A stretch of DNA of 5,763 bases from Pseudomonadota bacterium (GTDB lineage Bacteria; Myxococcota_A; Polyangia; Polyangiales; Ga0077539). The notes under the pieces are model-generated. The model made no database searches. It worked only from the letters and a program-made list of their open reading frames with translations, and had not been told where the DNA came from. Made by a program: the position numbers and the translations under genes. Position 1 is the stretch's first letter, and each line of letters begins with the position of its first letter. Positions 1-5,763 of this stretch are shown piece after piece. The stretch is from assembly GCA_023428035.1 (NCBI GenBank), contig JAEYZO010000636.1, positions 1-5,763 of the forward strand, written 5' to 3'.

Positions 1-2
1 AC

Positions 3-1112
3 GCCGCGCCGTCCGAGGCCACGGCGCTCGCGCCCACGCCTCCGCCGGTCGACGACGGCCCCGCCGACCCGGGCGACCTGGTGCGCGAGTACCGCGAGCT
101 CCCGCAGCCCCCGGGGCGCGTCACCGACGAAGACTGCGGCGGCGCCCAGTCGACCTGGCTCTTCCCCGAGATGACCGACGCGCAGGTGCGCCAGCAGCTC
201 CGCGACTCGGGCTTCTCTGGCGCCTCGCTCGCCGGGCTGGAGTCGCACCTGCGCTGCGAGACCAACGGGTGCAGCGTCGACGCCTCCGACGCCGTGCTCC
301 TCTCGCTCCCCGCCGAGGCCCGCGGGCACATCTACCGCTCCCTCGGCCGCTACAACGGCGCGATGTTCTCGGCCATCCCCTTCCGACGGCCGCTGCGCTT
401 CGGCCGCTGGGAGGACATCGACGGCGTGCCCCCGCGGGTGCGCGACCTCCTGCGCCGCGCGAGCTGGGTCGAGAACGACACGCAGTACTTCGTCGACGTG
501 GCGATGGCCTGCCGCACGCTCAGCGACCCGACCGAGCGCCGGCAGCTCTTCGAGACCCTCAACCGCCGTTACCTCATCGCGCTCTCGGTGCACGTCACGC
601 CGAGCACGAACCTCGCGCCCCTGGTGCGCTACTGGTCCGCGGCGCGGCCCCCCGAGGTGGTGCGGGGCATCTTCGAGCGCGCGCAGCGCGCCGCGACCGA
701 CGGCGGCACGGGGCTCGTGAACGTGCGGGAGTTCCTCCCCACGATGGCCCGCCGGCGCCTCGACACCTTCCCCCGCCGCGAAGACCCTCCCTTCGACTGC
801 TTCTGGACCTCGCTGCGCTTCTTCGACGACGCCGCCGAGAGCGTCGACCCGCCCGGCAACGAGGGCTTCGTCGCCGAGCTCGGTCAGCGCTGGGAGCGCA
901 TCCCCCCCGAGCGCCTGCGCTTCGGCGACATGATCGTGCTCTACGACCACGGCAACCCCGTGCACGCGATGACCCACGTCGCCGAAGACATCGTGTTCAC
1001 CAAGAACGGCGGGAGCCTCATCCGGGCGTGGCACTTCATGTCCGGCGACGACGTGCGCCGCGACTACGTGTTCAGCACCGAGACCCGGATCTTCCGCCGC
1101 CGCCCTCGCTGA
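3..1112 (+). CDS. Uncharacterised protein with C-terminal NlpC/P60-like region (5' partial)
   Basis: The reading frame is open from the window edge with no stop, so the gene begins upstream. A GTG at 81 is an internal candidate start but has no convincing ribosome binding site. The first visible residues are rich in Ala, Pro and Asp, like a linker in an exported protein; any signal peptide lies outside the window. Counting from the GTG at 81, residues 1-230 are an unrecognised, mostly helical Arg-rich region with Cys at 19, 59, 64 and 144. From about 237 the pattern FDCFWTSLRFF (Cys240), then LRFGDMIVLYD (281-289), then His295/His299 in PVHAMTHVAEDIVFTKNG resembles the Cys, GD-strand and His order of NlpC/P60-type papain-like hydrolases. 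A cell-wall or amide-bond hydrolase is an inference from that spacing; most of the protein matches nothing I know. It converges on the regulator gene, 87 bp away, and shows no functional link to the glyoxylate genes. Confidence 0.7.
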   Translation, partial: AAPSEATALAPTPPPVDDGPADPGDLVREYRELPQPPGRVTDEDCGGAQSTWLFPEMTDAQVRQQLRDSGFSGASLAGLESHLRCETNGCSVDASDAVLLSLPAEARGHIYRSLGRYNGAMFSAIPFRRPLRFGRWEDIDGVPPRVRDLLRRASWVENDTQYFVDVAMACRTLSDPTERRQLFETLNRRYLIALSVHVTPSTNLAPLVRYWSAARPPEVVRGIFERAQRAATDGGTGLVNVREFLPTMARRRLDTFPRREDPPFDCFWTSLRFFDDAAESVDPPGNEGFVAELGQRWERIPPERLRFGDMIVLYDHGNPVHAMTHVAEDIVFTKNGGSLIRAWHFMSGDDVRRDYVFSTETRIFRRRPR

Positions 1113-1197
1113 GCGCCCCTTCCCACCGCGGGTCAGCTCTGGCGCATTTCGAGGCTCGATCGTTCCGGTCGCCCTCCGCCCTCCGCCCTCGCTGAGC
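1100..1197. repeat. 15-bp direct repeat flanking the first gene's 3' end
   Basis: The sequence CCGCCCTCGCTGAGC occurs at 1100-1114, spanning the last codons and TGA stop of the first gene, and again exactly at 1183-1197 just before the end of the convergent regulator gene. Copies are 83 bp apart start to start. This looks like a small local duplication of the gene's tail; no transposase or target-site signature accompanies it. Confidence 0.6.
1171..1191. repeat. Short tandem heptamer GCCCTCC, three copies
   Basis: Three back-to-back heptamers fill this stretch: GCCCTCC, GCCCTCC and GCCCTCG. The third runs into the second copy of the 15-bp direct repeat. It is a small low-complexity tract in the gap between two convergent genes, consistent with replication slippage. 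Confidence 0.6.
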
Positions 1198-1199
1198 CC

Positions 1200-2645
1200 T
1201 CACCCTCGGCGCGAGAGGGTGTAGAGCGTCTGCCCGCGCACGTTCTCGTCGATGTGCAGCGGCTGGCGCAGCGAGGGGTGCGCGCGCTGCGAGCAGTCGT
1301 GCCGCTCGCAGATGCGGCAGGTCACGCCCACGGGCACCACGATGCGCGGGTTGTCGAGGTCGACGCCGTCTGCGTAGACGAGCTCCCGCGCGTGCTCGAC
1401 GCGGCACCCGAGCCCGATCGCCTGCACGGGCTGCTGGTCGTGAAAGCCCCCGGCGTCCTTCATGATCGAGCGCGCGAGGCAGAAGTACACCTCGCCGCCG
1501 GGCATCTCCGAGATCTGGATGCGGATCATCCCCGGCGTCAGGAACGCCTGGAAGACGTTCCACCGCGGGCACGCGCCGGAGAAGCGCGCGAAGCGGATGC
1601 CCGAGCCGCTGTAGCGCTTCGAGATGTTCCCCGCGACGTCGATGCGGATCATGTGGAAGGGCACCCCCTCGGCCCCGCTCCGCCGCAGCGTGGTGAGCCG
1701 GTGGCACACCTGCTCGAAGCCCACGCGGAACCTCCGCCCCAGCACGTCGAGGTCGTAGCGCTCCCGCCGCGCCGCCTCGAGGAAGCTCCCATAGGGCATC
1801 ACCACCGCCCCCGCGAAGTAGTTGGCCAGGGCGACCCGGGCGAGGGCGCGCGCGTCGGCGGTCGCCAGCGTCGGGTCTTCGCAGAGCGCGTCGAGCGCCT
1901 CTCGGCACTCCAGGAGCGCGATCTGGTGCGCGAGCTGAAAGGTCCGCGAGCGCGTCGGGAGGAGCTCCGAGAGGAAGATCCGCTTCGCGGCTCCGTCGTA
2001 GCGCCGCAGCGTGCCCCGCTCGTCGACGCTGCGCACCACCGTGACGGAGACCCCGTGCGCCCTCACCAGGTGCTCGGCGAGGCCCCGGAACATATCGTCG
2101 GTCTCGAGCCCCGCCCGCTGCCAGAGCGACTCCGCCGCCGACTCCAGCGCGTCGAAGTGGTTGCCCCGCGCCTGGATGAAATCGTTCACGTCCTCCGACG
2201 GCGAGCGCAGCGCGCTGGCGGCCGGGTGGTCGTCGCCCGCGATGAACCGCTGCGCCATCGCGTCGGCCTGCCCCTGCGACTCGCGCCACGCGCGGTAGAG
2301 CGTGAGCACCGCCCGCGCGGCCCCCGGCGACGACTGCACCAGCTCGCGCACGTCGGCGTTGGTGAGGTGGTCCCCGTCGAACAGCGGGTCGCTGAAGACC
2401 TCCATGAGCTCGGGCTCGAGCCTCGCCTCGGCGCCGCTCGAGAACGCGCTCAGCTCCACCGCGAGGGCCTCGGCGACCTTCAACAAGAGCGTGCCCGGCA
2501 TCGGCCGCTTGTTGTTCTCGATGAGGTTCAGGTAGCTGGCCGAGACGCCCAGCCTCTCGGCCAGCGCCACCTGCGACAGCTCCCGCTGTCGACGGAGCAT
2601 CCGGACCTTCTCGCCGAGCCTCGCGCTCGCGCCCTCGCGGGCCAT
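1200..2645 (-). CDS. RamB/PrpR/ScfR-family transcriptional regulator (XRE HTH, degenerate M78, acyl-CoA-regulator C-terminal domain)
   Basis: A 481-residue DNA-binding regulator of the short-chain acyl-CoA-responsive family. Residues about 9-65 form an XRE-type helix-turn-helix (LSQVALAERLGVSASYLNLIENNKR pattern, 23-47). Residues about 170-300 resemble the IrrE/M78 peptidase fold, but its HExxH is replaced by FQLAHQIALLEC (236-247; His240 kept, Gln241 for Glu), so protease activity is unlikely. Residues about 325-480 are the family's C-terminal domain, with GACPRWN (357-363) and the cysteine motif CRICERHDC (Cys443, 446, 451). In mycobacterial PrpR, a relative, conserved C-terminal cysteines bind an Fe-S cluster and acyl-CoA is the effector; RamB of Corynebacterium controls aceA and aceB. 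The gene is divergent from aceB-aceA here, so it very likely controls that operon and itself. The ATG at 2645 is chosen because GGAGAGG lies 5 nt upstream; a TTG 36 bp further upstream would place the start inside the operator. Whether it represses or activates cannot be told. Confidence 0.93.
   Translation of the reverse strand: MAREGASARLGEKVRMLRRQRELSQVALAERLGVSASYLNLIENNKRPMPGTLLLKVAEALAVELSAFSSGAEARLEPELMEVFSDPLFDGDHLTNADVRELVQSSPGAARAVLTLYRAWRESQGQADAMAQRFIAGDDHPAASALRSPSEDVNDFIQARGNHFDALESAAESLWQRAGLETDDMFRGLAEHLVRAHGVSVTVVRSVDERGTLRRYDGAAKRIFLSELLPTRSRTFQLAHQIALLECREALDALCEDPTLATADARALARVALANYFAGAVVMPYGSFLEAARRERYDLDVLGRRFRVGFEQVCHRLTTLRRSGAEGVPFHMIRIDVAGNISKRYSGSGIRFARFSGACPRWNVFQAFLTPGMIRIQISEMPGGEVYFCLARSIMKDAGGFHDQQPVQAIGLGCRVEHARELVYADGVDLDNPRIVVPVGVTCRICERHDCSQRAHPSLRQPLHIDENVRGQTLYTLSRRG
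1201..1221. terminator. Possible hairpin at the convergent gene junction
   Basis: CACCCTC (1201-1207) pairs perfectly with GAGGGTG (1215-1221) around a 7-nt loop, overlapping the last codons and stop of the regulator gene. Its place where two genes converge would suit a bidirectional terminator, but there is no T-tract on either strand and part of the pairing may simply reflect coding sequence. Confidence 0.3.
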
Positions 2646-2650
2646 CGTCA

Positions 2651-2657
2651 CCTCTCC
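2651..2657 (-). promoter_or_regulatory. Ribosome binding site of the regulator gene
   Basis: On the minus strand GGAGAGG sits 5 nt before the ATG at 2645. It decides the start in favour of the protein beginning MAREGAS over the upstream in-frame TTG at 2681. Confidence 0.75.
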
Positions 2658-2676
2658 GGGGTGGGTCCTGGTCAAA

Positions 2677-2708
2677 GTCAATGACAGATGTTTCAGCCTG
2701 TCATTGAC
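2677..2708. promoter_or_regulatory. Paired operator candidate: two GTCA-N-TGAC dyads in inverted repeat
   Basis: GTCAATGACA (2677-2686) and TGTCATTGAC (2699-2708) are perfect 10-bp inverted copies separated by 12 bp. Each arm is itself a dyad, GTCA-A-TGAC and GTCA-T-TGAC, with centres at 2681 and 2704, so 23 bp or about two helical turns apart. That suits two regulator dimers bound on the same face of DNA. The pair lies 31 bp upstream of the regulator's start codon and 78 bp upstream of the aceB start codon, where one protein could control both directions. The divergent RamB-family regulator is the obvious binder, which is inference. A further half-site-like GTCAA precedes the left dyad at 2671-2675. 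Confidence 0.7.
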
Positions 2709-2786
2709 GCTGGTTTACAGCGAGAACACAGCCACACGCAACGCTGGCTTGCTGTCAAAGCCCCAGAGGCGAAAGGTTCGGCCGCC

Positions 2787-4391
2787 ATGACGACGACGGG
2801 AGAGGTGAAGGTCCTGGGCGAGCATCGCCCCGGGTACGAGCGGGTGCTGACCCCCGAGGCGCTGGCCTTCGTGGCGGCGCTGGTGCGGCGCTTCACGGGG
2901 TGCGTCGACGAGGTGCTCGCGGCGCGCGAGGCGCGGCAGGCGGCCTTCGACGACGGCAGCGGGTGGCGCTTCGACCCGGCCACCGCGGGCGTGCGCGCGG
3001 GCGACTGGAAGGTCGCGCCGCTCCCCGAGTGCATCCTCGACCGGCGGGTGGAGATCACCGGGCCCGTCGACCGCAAGATGATCATCAACGCGCTGAACTC
3101 CGGCGCGAACGTGTTCATGGCCGACTTCGAGGACTCGAACTCCCCCACCTGGGACAACCAGGTGCGGGGGCAGATCAACCTCGCCGACGCGGTGCGCCGC
3201 GAGATCACCTTCCGCGACGAGGCGCGCGGCAAGGACTACGCGCTCAACGACGAGACCGCGGTGCTCTTCGTGCGGCCGCGCGGGTGGCACCTGCGCGAGA
3301 GGCACCTCACCGTCGACGGCCGCGACGTGCCGGGGGGCCTCTTCGACTTCGGGCTGTTCTTCTTCCACAACGCGAAGGAGCAGGTGAAGCGCGGCGCGGG
3401 GCCCTTCTTCTACCTGCCGAAGATGGAGCACCACACCGAGGCGCGGCTCTGGAACGAGGTCTTCGTCGCCGCGCAAGAGGCCCTCGGGGTGCCGCGAGGG
3501 ACCATCAAGGCCACGGTGCTCATCGAGACCCTGCCCGCGGCCTTTCAGATGGATGAGATCCTGTACGAGCTGCGCGAGCACTCCGCGGGGCTCAACTGCG
3601 GCCGCTGGGACTACATCTTCTCGTTCATCAAGAAGCGCGCGAAGGACCCGTCGGCGCTCCTCCCCGACCGGGGCCAGGTCACGATGGACAAGGCCTTTCT
3701 CAAGGCCTACGCCGAGCTCCTGATCCACACCTGTCACAAGCGCGGCGCGCACGCGATGGGGGGCATGGCCGCGCAGATCCCGATCAAGGGCGACGAGGCC
3801 GCCAACGAGGCCGCGCTCGCGCGGGTGCGCGCCGACAAGCTCCGCGAGGTCACCGCCGGTCACGACGGCACCTGGGTCGCCCACCCGGGCCTCGTGGGCG
3901 TCGCGAAGGACATCTTCGACGCGCACATGAAGGGCCCCAACCAGCTCGACCGCGCCCGCGACGACGTGCGCGTCACGAGCGAAGACCTGCTCCGCCCGCA
4001 CGAGGGCACGCGATCGATGGAGGGCCTGCGCCACAACGTGCGCGTGGGCGTGCAGTACATCGAGGCCTGGCTCCGGGGGAACGGCTGCGTGCCGCTCTAC
4101 AACCTCATGGAAGACGCCGCGACGGCGGAGATCTCCCGCGCGCAGGTGTGGCAGTGGCTGCGCCTCGGGGTGGCCCTCGACGGCGAGGCGCTCACGACCG
4201 AGACGCTGCGCCGGGTGATCGACGAGGAGATGGCGCGGGTGCGCGACGAGGTGGGCGAGGCCCGCTTCGAGCGCGGGCGCTTCAATGAGGCGAGGTCGCT
4301 CTTCGAGCGGCTGTCGACGGCGGAGCGCTTCGAGGAGTTCCTCACGCTCCCCGCCTACGAAATGTTGGACGAGACCGCCCGGGGCGAGTGA
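2787..4391 (+). CDS. aceB: Malate synthase A
   Basis: Condenses glyoxylate with acetyl-CoA to give malate and CoA, the second step of the glyoxylate shunt, in the cytoplasm. The 534-residue product matches the E. coli AceB type in length and collinear sequence, not the larger glcB-encoded G isoform. The family signature REHSAGLNCGRWDYIF is at 263-278. Catalytic residues by correspondence with the family are Arg165 (VRPRG), the magnesium ligands Glu247 (LIETLP) and Asp275 (RWDY), and the catalytic base Asp443 (MEDAATAEISR). Further hallmarks are VEITGPVDRKMIINALNSG (88-106), MADFEDSNSPTW (111-122) and CHKRGAHAMGGMAA (316-329). The ATG at 2787 is chosen because it gives the family's usual N-terminus; a modest GAAAGG lies 10 nt upstream. 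An in-frame ATG at 2688 would add 33 residues encoded by the operator region and is unlikely. It is the first gene of an aceB-aceA operon, with aceA following after 38 bp, and is probably controlled by the divergent regulator. No defects seen. Confidence 0.97.
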   Translation: MTTTGEVKVLGEHRPGYERVLTPEALAFVAALVRRFTGCVDEVLAAREARQAAFDDGSGWRFDPATAGVRAGDWKVAPLPECILDRRVEITGPVDRKMIINALNSGANVFMADFEDSNSPTWDNQVRGQINLADAVRREITFRDEARGKDYALNDETAVLFVRPRGWHLRERHLTVDGRDVPGGLFDFGLFFFHNAKEQVKRGAGPFFYLPKMEHHTEARLWNEVFVAAQEALGVPRGTIKATVLIETLPAAFQMDEILYELREHSAGLNCGRWDYIFSFIKKRAKDPSALLPDRGQVTMDKAFLKAYAELLIHTCHKRGAHAMGGMAAQIPIKGDEAANEAALARVRADKLREVTAGHDGTWVAHPGLVGVAKDIFDAHMKGPNQLDRARDDVRVTSEDLLRPHEGTRSMEGLRHNVRVGVQYIEAWLRGNGCVPLYNLMEDAATAEISRAQVWQWLRLGVALDGEALTTETLRRVIDEEMARVRDEVGEARFERGRFNEARSLFERLSTAERFEEFLTLPAYEMLDETARGE

Positions 4392-4416
4392 CCCGCGGGC
4401 GCACGAGAACACGAAC

Positions 4417-4422
4417 AGGAGA
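4417..4422 (+). promoter_or_regulatory. Ribosome binding site of aceA
   Basis: AGGAGA lies 7 nt before the ATG at 4430. It supports that start over an in-frame GTG at 4388, which overlaps the aceB stop codon (GTGA) and would add 14 residues, largely an Arg-Thr repeat not typical of the family. Confidence 0.75.
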
Positions 4423-4429
4423 ACATCGA

Positions 4430-5707
4430 ATGTCTACCGGCAAGAACGCGCAGGGCTACGTGACCGACGCTCCCGCGGGGCGCTACGACGGCATCGAGCG
4501 GCCGTACTCCGTCGCCGACGTGCAGAAGCTCCGCGGGTCGATCCGCATCGAGCACACCCTCGCGCAGCTCGGCTCCCGCCGCCTCTGGAAGCTCCTTCAT
4601 GAGCTCCCCTACGTGAACTCCCTCGGCGCGCTCACGGGCAACCAGGCCGTGCAGCAGGTGAGGGCGGGGCTGCAGGCGATCTACCTCTCGGGCTGGCAGG
4701 TCGCCGCCGACGCGAACAGCGCCGGGCAGATGTACCCCGACCAGTCGCTCTACCCCGTCGACTCGGTGCCGACCGTGGTGCGCAAGGTGAACCAGGCGCT
4801 CACCCGGGCGGACCAGATCGACCACTCCGAGGGCAAGGGCGAGCGCTACTGGTTCGCGCCCATCATGGCCGACGCCGAGGCGGGCTTCGGCGGGCCGCTC
4901 AACGCCTTCGAGCTGATGAAGGCGATGATCGAGGCGGGCGCCTCGGGCGTTCACTTCGAAGACCAGCTCGCGTCGGAGAAGAAGTGCCGGCACATGGGCG
5001 GCAAGGTGCTCGTGCCCACCGCGCAGTTCATCCGTACGCTCGTCGCCGCGCGCCTCGCCGCCGACGTGATGGACGTGCCCACGGTGCTCGTCGCCCGCAC
5101 CGACGCCGACAGCGCCAAGCTCCTCCTGTCGGACAACGACGAGCGCGACCACGCGTTCATCGACCAGGCCAAGGGCCGCACCCCCGAGGGCTTCTTCACC
5201 CTCAAGGGCGGGGTCGAGTGCGCCATCGCTCGGGCCCTCGCCTACGCGCCCTACGCCGACCTGCTCTGGTGCGAGACCTCGACCCCCGACCTCGACCAGG
5301 CGAAGCGCTTCGCCGAGGGCGTGCGCTCGAAGTTCCCCGGCAAGATGCTCGCGTACAACTGCTCCCCCAGCTTCAACTGGAAGAAGCACCTCGACGACGC
5401 CACCATCGCGAAGTTCCAGCGGGAGCTCGGGGCGATGGGCTACAAGTTCCAGTTCGTCACGCTGGCGGGCTTTCACACCCTCAACCACGCGATGTTCTCG
5501 CTGGCGGCGGACTACCGCGAGCGCGGCATGGCCGCCTACGCCGACGTGCAGACCGCCGAGTTCGCCTCGGAGAAGCAGGGCTACACCGCCACGCGCCATC
5601 AGCGCGAGGTCGGCACGGGCTACTTCGACGAGGTCTCGCAGGTCATCACCGGCGGCAAGTCGTCGACCGTCGCCCTCGCCGACTCGACCGAGGCCCACCA
5701 GTTCTGA
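4430..5707 (+). CDS. aceA: Isocitrate lyase
   Basis: Cleaves isocitrate to succinate and glyoxylate, the first step of the glyoxylate shunt; its glyoxylate feeds the malate synthase encoded just upstream. The 425-residue length is close to the usual bacterial form (E. coli AceA is 434). Hallmarks in order: LSGWQVAADANSAGQMYPDQ (86-105), with Ser87-Gly88-Trp89 at the glyoxylate site; the metal-binding stretch APIMADAEAGFGG (143-155, Asp148); the catalytic loop EKKCRHMGGKVLVP (183-196) with nucleophile Cys186 and His188; VARTDAD with Arg223 (221-227); and the succinate-site YNCSPSFNW (Asn310, Ser312, Ser314) plus Thr344. KKC with full-length SGWQ and SPSFNW motifs argues for isocitrate lyase over 2-methylisocitrate lyase, which usually has KRCGH. 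The oddity is Arg187 where the family has Gly (KKCGH), encoded by CGG at 4988-4990. The start is set by AGGAGA 7 nt upstream. It is cotranscribed with aceB in all likelihood. No aceK (isocitrate dehydrogenase kinase/phosphatase) follows within the 56 bp left in the window. Confidence 0.97.
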   Translation: MSTGKNAQGYVTDAPAGRYDGIERPYSVADVQKLRGSIRIEHTLAQLGSRRLWKLLHELPYVNSLGALTGNQAVQQVRAGLQAIYLSGWQVAADANSAGQMYPDQSLYPVDSVPTVVRKVNQALTRADQIDHSEGKGERYWFAPIMADAEAGFGGPLNAFELMKAMIEAGASGVHFEDQLASEKKCRHMGGKVLVPTAQFIRTLVAARLAADVMDVPTVLVARTDADSAKLLLSDNDERDHAFIDQAKGRTPEGFFTLKGGVECAIARALAYAPYADLLWCETSTPDLDQAKRFAEGVRSKFPGKMLAYNCSPSFNWKKHLDDATIAKFQRELGAMGYKFQFVTLAGFHTLNHAMFSLAADYRERGMAAYADVQTAEFASEKQGYTATRHQREVGTGYFDEVSQVITGGKSSTVALADSTEAHQF

Positions 5708-5734
5708 CGCCCGCTCGCGCCGTCGCGGCGGGCG
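5708..5734 (+). terminator. GC-rich hairpin immediately after aceA, probable terminator
   Basis: Starting directly after the aceA stop, CGCCCGC (5708-5714) pairs with GCGGGCG (5728-5734), and the inner CGCG (5716-5719) pairs with CGCG (5724-5727) around a CCGT loop. The result is an 11-bp stem with one bulged T at 5715. No T-tract follows, so it is a likely but non-canonical terminator or a 3'-end stabilising structure of the aceBA transcript. Confidence 0.5.
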
Positions 5735-5743
5735 CCCGCCGCC

Positions 5744-5763
5744 GGGGGGCCCCCCCCGGGGGG
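5744..5763. repeat. G6-C8-G6 homopolymer palindromic tract at the right edge
   Basis: Six G, eight C and six G run to the end of the window. The blocks are mutually complementary and would fold strongly. Such tracts often cause coverage loss or miscalled run lengths, so the exact counts, and possibly the sequence end itself, should be treated with caution. Confidence 0.65.

Larger units (their letters stand above)
2646..2786. promoter_or_regulatory. Divergent promoter region between the regulator and aceBA
   Basis: This 141-bp gap is visibly more AT-rich than its surroundings and must hold the promoters for both directions. No clear -35/-10 pair is visible. On the minus strand TTGACA (2758-2753) is a perfect -35 but has no good -10 at normal spacing; TTGCGT-16 bp-TGTAAA toward the regulator is a weak alternative. 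On the + strand TTGACG (2704-2709) overlaps the right operator dyad and lacks a convincing -10. The heptamer GTCAAAG occurs at 2671-2677 and again at 2754-2760. The RamB consensus core TTTGCAAA known from actinobacteria was not found here. Confidence 0.55.

Noticed and set aside
1149..1159. Palindrome TCGAG-G-CTCGA between the convergent genes
   Set aside because: The centre is only one base, so it cannot form a transcript hairpin, and a single short dyad is expected by chance in such DNA.
269..1195. Second + strand frame within the first gene
   Set aside because: The translation is almost entirely Arg, Ala, Pro and Leu, a shifted reading of GC-rich codons; the chosen frame shows a mixed composition and conserved-looking motifs.
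2646..2681. TTG start for the regulator at 2681
   Set aside because: The ATG at 2645 has a good ribosome binding site at 5 nt, and the extension would overlap the left operator dyad.
1254..2684. Long + strand open frame opposite the regulator gene
   Set aside because: The product is Arg/Pro/His/Val-rich without domains, while the minus strand encodes a clear three-domain regulator in the same stretch.
2688..2786. N-terminal extension of malate synthase from an ATG at 2688
   Set aside because: It would translate the operator and promoter region, has no ribosome binding site, and adds 33 residues absent from typical AceB proteins.
2715..4412. Long open frame on the minus strand opposite aceB
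   Set aside because: It is the mirror of a strongly supported malate synthase gene; long antisense frames are expected at this GC bias, and the translation is a low-complexity Arg/Val/Glu/Leu mix with no known motif.
4355..5698. Long open frame on the minus strand opposite aceA
   Set aside because: It fully overlaps the isocitrate lyase gene, its product is low-complexity, and no ribosome binding site or family motif supports it.

Overview
The window is very GC-rich, with strongly GC-biased third codon positions. It holds four protein genes and almost no spare DNA. Base composition, codon use and the style of the proteins suggest a high-GC bacterium, plausibly a myxobacterium (Myxococcota/Deltaproteobacteria) or relative. 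That placement is inference; no rRNA or other marker gene is present.

Layout. (1) From the left edge to 1112 on the + strand runs the 3' part of an uncharacterised protein. It has a Pro/Ala-rich linker and a C-terminal Cys/His arrangement resembling an NlpC/P60-type papain-like fold. (2) It converges on a minus-strand gene (1200-2645) for a transcription factor of the RamB/PrpR/ScfR family: an XRE helix-turn-helix, a degenerate IrrE/M78-like domain, and a C-terminal domain of the short-chain acyl-CoA-regulator type with a CxxCxxxxC motif. (3) A 141-bp divergent intergenic region (2646-2786) carries two near-identical dyads built on GTCA-N-TGAC, 23 bp apart, a strong operator candidate. (4) Rightward from it runs a two-gene operon, malate synthase A (aceB, 2787-4391) then isocitrate lyase (aceA, 4430-5707), followed by a GC-rich hairpin and a G6-C8-G6 tract at the right edge.

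Together, aceB and aceA form the complete glyoxylate shunt: isocitrate is split to succinate and glyoxylate, and glyoxylate is condensed with acetyl-CoA to malate, allowing growth on acetate or fatty acids. The divergent regulator belongs to the family that controls the same enzymes in Corynebacterium (RamB) and Mycobacterium (PrpR). The likely circuit is therefore an acyl-CoA- and possibly Fe-S-responsive switch acting on the shared promoter region. The most notable points are the paired operator dyads, a Gly-to-Arg change inside the catalytic KKCGH loop of the isocitrate lyase (KKCRH), and the unnamed NlpC/P60-like protein at the left edge. No mobile element, CRISPR array, tRNA or rRNA was seen.
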